45,797 nt of DNA from Lingula anatina. Lineage: Eukaryota > Brachiopoda > Lingulata > Lingulida > Lingulidae. Position numbers and translations under genes: made by a program. The notes beneath the pieces were generated by a model that saw only the letters and a program-made list of their open reading frames with translations, ran no database searches and was not told the DNA's origin. This document shows positions 42,209 to 45,797 of this stretch, piece after piece. Position 1 is the first letter of the stretch. Each line of letters opens with the position of its first letter. The DNA is taken from positions 76,485 through 122,281 of the forward strand of contig NW_019775890.1 of assembly GCF_001039355.2 (NCBI RefSeq). The letters are read 5' to 3'.

Positions 42209-44409
42209 TTAGCTCAAGGGCAGTGGTGCCACAATGTTATCTCAAGGGCAGTAGTACCACCATGGCAGCTCAAGGGCAATGAGGTCACAATGTTATCTCA
42301 AGGGCAGTGGTACCAATATCAGTCCAAGAGTTGTGGTACCACAGTCAGTTCAAGGGTGGTGGTACCACAGGGTCAGATCAATAGCACAGTGTCACAGTCA
42401 GTTTAAGGGCAAGGGCATTACAGACAATTACGAGATCATCTGATTTCAATCCCAAGGGACAGCTGCCTGCCAGTGAAGTCTAAATAACTTCACTAAAGAT
42501 AAAATTCCTCAGGGCAAATCCCTAATTGATCTATTCAGGTTTTTGTCCTCTCACCACTTCGGTTCAATCAATTCTAAATATTCAGGTAAACCCAGTATAT
42601 TACCAGGCGAGTTAATTTTTTGCAACCCAATATGTAACCACATCAAGCCAGGGTCGTTGGTGTAAACGGGACAATATTGAAGGAGGCATGTGTCAGATAT
42701 TAACTTAAGTTGCTGTTCTTGAAAATAAATAAATGTGTGTTGGCCTATCCACAGGGGCTTCCAGTTTTCTGCATGCTTGGCTGTGTTGTAAACTGCAGGA
42801 TAGGAGGACACCATTTTCCATATGTTTTGTTCTATAACCAAGGCCAATGACAGCATATCTTATGTTATAATTAATCAATCATCAAAAACAAAGATAATAT
42901 AAACAAAACTGATCATATATTTCACATTTTCTTGAGCCAAACTATAAATTCAAAAGGTTTCAAAAATATCCTAGTATACTGTTTGGTACATACAGTAAAG
43001 CCAAGAGACATAATGACATATATATAGTACATAAACATGCCCATTTCTTCTAAATAAATTGGTCAAACAATAGCAATAGTTTAAACCTCTAAAAAAGCAA
43101 TAGAATATGTAGATTTTTTTCTACACATGTTTTCCACAGGTAAGTCAAAGTAATGAATGTGGGGCAGGCAGAAAACATAACAGGTACAGTAAGGGGGTGA
43201 GGGTGGTAGCTAAGTGCCCAATACCATTCAAATTCAGTTACAGTAGTACATTTGTCTCTCATAGTAACCAATTGGTACAAGATATCCCAAAATACAACAG
43301 ACACTAGGATATATTATCCTAGAAATATATTATCCTGGTGATAGACCTATTACTCATCATTTTTTCCTCCCTAGCCTTGTCTACTGATATTCAATTAAGA
43401 TAATACAATATGGATTGACTGCTCGGCAGTGGCAGGCAGTATAGGGGCAATTACTGCATATCTATGAAAATTAAAACAATGTTGTGGTACCGTACTTATG
43501 AACATTGCAATTAACGCACCATATCAGTTAATTTCTATTTTTTCTTATGTGACCAGCAATTGATAAAAGCCAGAGTCTGGATAGCAAGCTTTGGATTGTA
43601 AGGGTTTATTGCAATCATCATTTTTAAAGACACCTTCCTATTTCACAATAAATAAAATATGGCAGCAACCAGTGACATTTTGTTCATGGCAATTTCATGG
43701 CTCTAATAGGCCAAGGGAAACACATGGGGTTGATTTCAAGTAGATCCACAGTATAATTTCAGCCTACTAGTACACTACAGTCTGTGCTGAACTTGGTTTA
43801 TGAATAAGATATATACAGCATGTAATATGTACCAAGTATCAACATAATGTAAATTGTTACTAGTACAAAGTTTACAGAGGCCATGACCTAACTAAATATA
43901 TATCATGTTCTCAGGTACTGATAAAATTTCAAGAGCAAATTTAATTCCAACCAGGTTCTAACCCAGATCAGACAAAGTCCGGGTTAATACAGCCATGTGG
44001 AATAGCCCTTGCTGACCTCCTGTGATGGAGAAATGTGCACAGCTAATCTTAATCAATCTCTTTTCATGTGGTCGTGGTTTATGTACCTTGCTGATTTCCC
44101 TCTAATTAAGACTCCCACTGGTTTATCTGCTAGGTATTTGGTGCCTGCTGCAAAGTCTGATCATTTTGCAGAGTTAATATGTGCACAGGCAATGCTATTA
44201 GTGCATACAAGAGGCATAGCACCAAGCATTGGAGGATGAGAACTCAGAGATGCATTAGCTTTTATTCCATATTATGAAAATTGATAAAAAGCTAGACAAA
44301 ACACATGGGCGTTATACTTCAGGCAGACAAGAAGGTACTCAATTTTAAAACAAGCCACCTTTGCTATTTATTATTATAGATAAAATCTATGTTTAAAAAA
44401 GCCAGTCAT
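42209..44409. repeat. Second large direct duplication, second copy (about 2.2 kb)
   Basis: It starts abruptly at ttagctcaagggcagtgg inside the minisatellite, directly after the N, and follows copy one to gccagtcat before continuing into single-copy sequence. Only about seven minisatellite units are present. Confidence 0.95.
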
Positions 44410-45756
44410 AGATATCTCGCAATTAAGCAGCTTAAGTACAAAAAATCTGAGCGTGATATGCATGCGCTATATATATGTACAGGATCATTAGCTTTTCTGC
44501 ACTATGTCAACTTTGGAAGAAGCTTACACAAACTTTATTGATTAAGATTTCCATTTATACATGAGTCATAACAAGGCAACAAAAGCGGTGGCAGAAGTCT
44601 GTTGTTAAGAAACCTATAAAATAAATCCACCTGATGGTGGAAGCAGTGTTATTTATCTACAAAGGTGTAACCGTTCATCTTTAATGTAATGGCTATGAAA
44701 TTACAACCAGTCCACAGAATACAGGATTTTACTCAGGCTTTTATATTTTCTGAGCTATTATAGTAGTTCACTAGTATGTGAACTTGAATCTAAATTAAAT
44801 GAATAAAATGACAAAAAATATCCTTTTTTTTAAAGACTACCCTATATATGGATATCTACTCAATGAGTGCTACTCATTCTTTTTCTGTCTGCTTTTTATG
44901 TGATTGAGAAATAGCATGATGTGTGACATTCCATTATCAATTTATCAGACTCAGTTCTTGTGTGTTTAAACTTAGCAAAATGTATTCAGCACATGAATTA
45001 CATGAGTAAGTTAACAGCCACGCCAGAAATAACAGAAATTGCGCCTAGCCCCCCCTTACCACTGTCATTGAAGCAGGACCAGAGTGTAGAACTAGTGTTT
45101 GCTTGTAGTTTGTCAGTATCTGGTGATTGTTATAAATAAGGTAATGTCATTGCCCTGGTGTTGTATTTCTCCTACTGCAGTAGGCAGCTGTCTTTGTATT
45201 TCTTTTACTGTAGCACAAATGCTTCCAGCTGATCAAAAGATTTATTCAGTTAAATCAAATAGAATTAATGAAGTTGTTCACCATTCCCAGCAATGGCAGA
45301 GGCAGAATGATGAAAGGACCACAGTGGCTGAAGCCACTCACTTTGGTGAGATGATTGAAGTGGTATTAAGTTAAAATGCCGTCTTAACAATATGAAAAAC
45401 ATTGACAGGAATTTAGTGCCCCACCAGTCTGACACATCCCTGATTAAAGGAACCCTGGGGGAGGGGGGGGGGCAGCCCAGGGATTAGTTTGACCTCCTTT
45501 GGTTAGAAAGCCTTACTGCAAGGTCCTGCTGAAATTATATATATTAGGTCATTCTACCCTAACCTAACTGGGAATATGACTTAAAGCTTAGCTGAAAAAC
45601 ACAGTGTGGCCTTAAAATAACATGCCAGGGTTCTGAATGATAAACACTATAATTTCCCAAATATGTGGAATAGACCTAAATAATAATCAATACAATAACA
45701 CCTGGAAATAAAAGCAATCCATGATTGTGAATAGACAGAAAAAACTGTTCACAATG

Positions 45757-45797
45757 TCTGCAGGCCCGTAGCCAGGGGGGTTGGGGGGGGGGGGGGG
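45757..45797. repeat. Possible repeat terminus gcaggcccgtagccagggg with poly-G
   Basis: The motif ggcccgtagccagg followed by a long G run reaches the window edge. I recall similar motifs at the ends of dispersed invertebrate repeats, but with only one end visible no class can be assigned. Confidence 0.3.

Larger units (their letters stand above)
30339..45797 (-). other. Part of a very long ELKS intron (over 15 kb), no recognisable exon
   Basis: The sequence upstream of the first visible exon runs to the window edge. I looked on the minus strand for the conserved N-terminal ERC blocks (the FWSPELKKER region and the QALQDELRIQRD region) and did not find them. The stretch holds TG, GA and poly-C tracts, one MITE, a 28-bp minisatellite, the second large duplication and small repeats. 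Open frames of about 70-100 codons near 40.3, 40.9 and 41.8 kb recur only because of the duplication and match no family I know. Confidence 0.7.

Overview
The window is animal nuclear DNA: AT-rich, with many microsatellites and short interspersed repeats. I support one protein-coding gene in it. The gene is on the minus strand and encodes an ELKS/ERC/CAST-family coiled-coil scaffold, the presynaptic active-zone and cortical protein that binds RIM, liprin-alpha and Rab6. Phylum is an inference. The protein is clearly ERC-like, the introns are kilobase-sized, and repeat density is high, which suits an invertebrate, perhaps a mollusc or another lophotrochozoan. I cannot fix the species.

Fifteen different coding exons were placed, one of them present twice. 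They run from 30338 down to 4115. All junctions are GT-AG and the phases match throughout, giving 765 residues without a stop when the duplicated exon is counted once. The first visible exon (29970-30338) is already internal, so the N-terminal part and the promoter lie beyond 45797. The last exon (4115-4141) encodes only eight residues and the stop. It supplies the ERC C-terminal signature DEDDGIWA, whose IWA end binds the RIM PDZ domain in mammals.

Layout: 1-1170 holds an array of about 180-bp repeats. From 1170 to 4114 lies the 3' flank and probable 3' UTR, with CT/CA microsatellites. From 4115 to 13 kb exons are dense with short introns. From 13 to 30 kb exons are sparse in large introns that carry a family of hairpin MITEs. 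From 30.3 to 45.8 kb there is only part of one very long intron, with a 28-bp minisatellite, microsatellites and no recognisable exon.

Two blocks of about 2 kb occur twice in direct orientation: 22361-24340 with 24423-26376, and 39986-42205 with 42209-44409. In both pairs a single N (24341 and 42208) sits at the junction. The simplest reading is that two allelic contig ends were joined without collapsing the overlap, so the apparent duplication of the 33-residue exon is probably an assembly artefact. I found no rRNA, tRNA, CRISPR, prokaryotic operon or viral gene, and no evidence for a novel multi-gene system.
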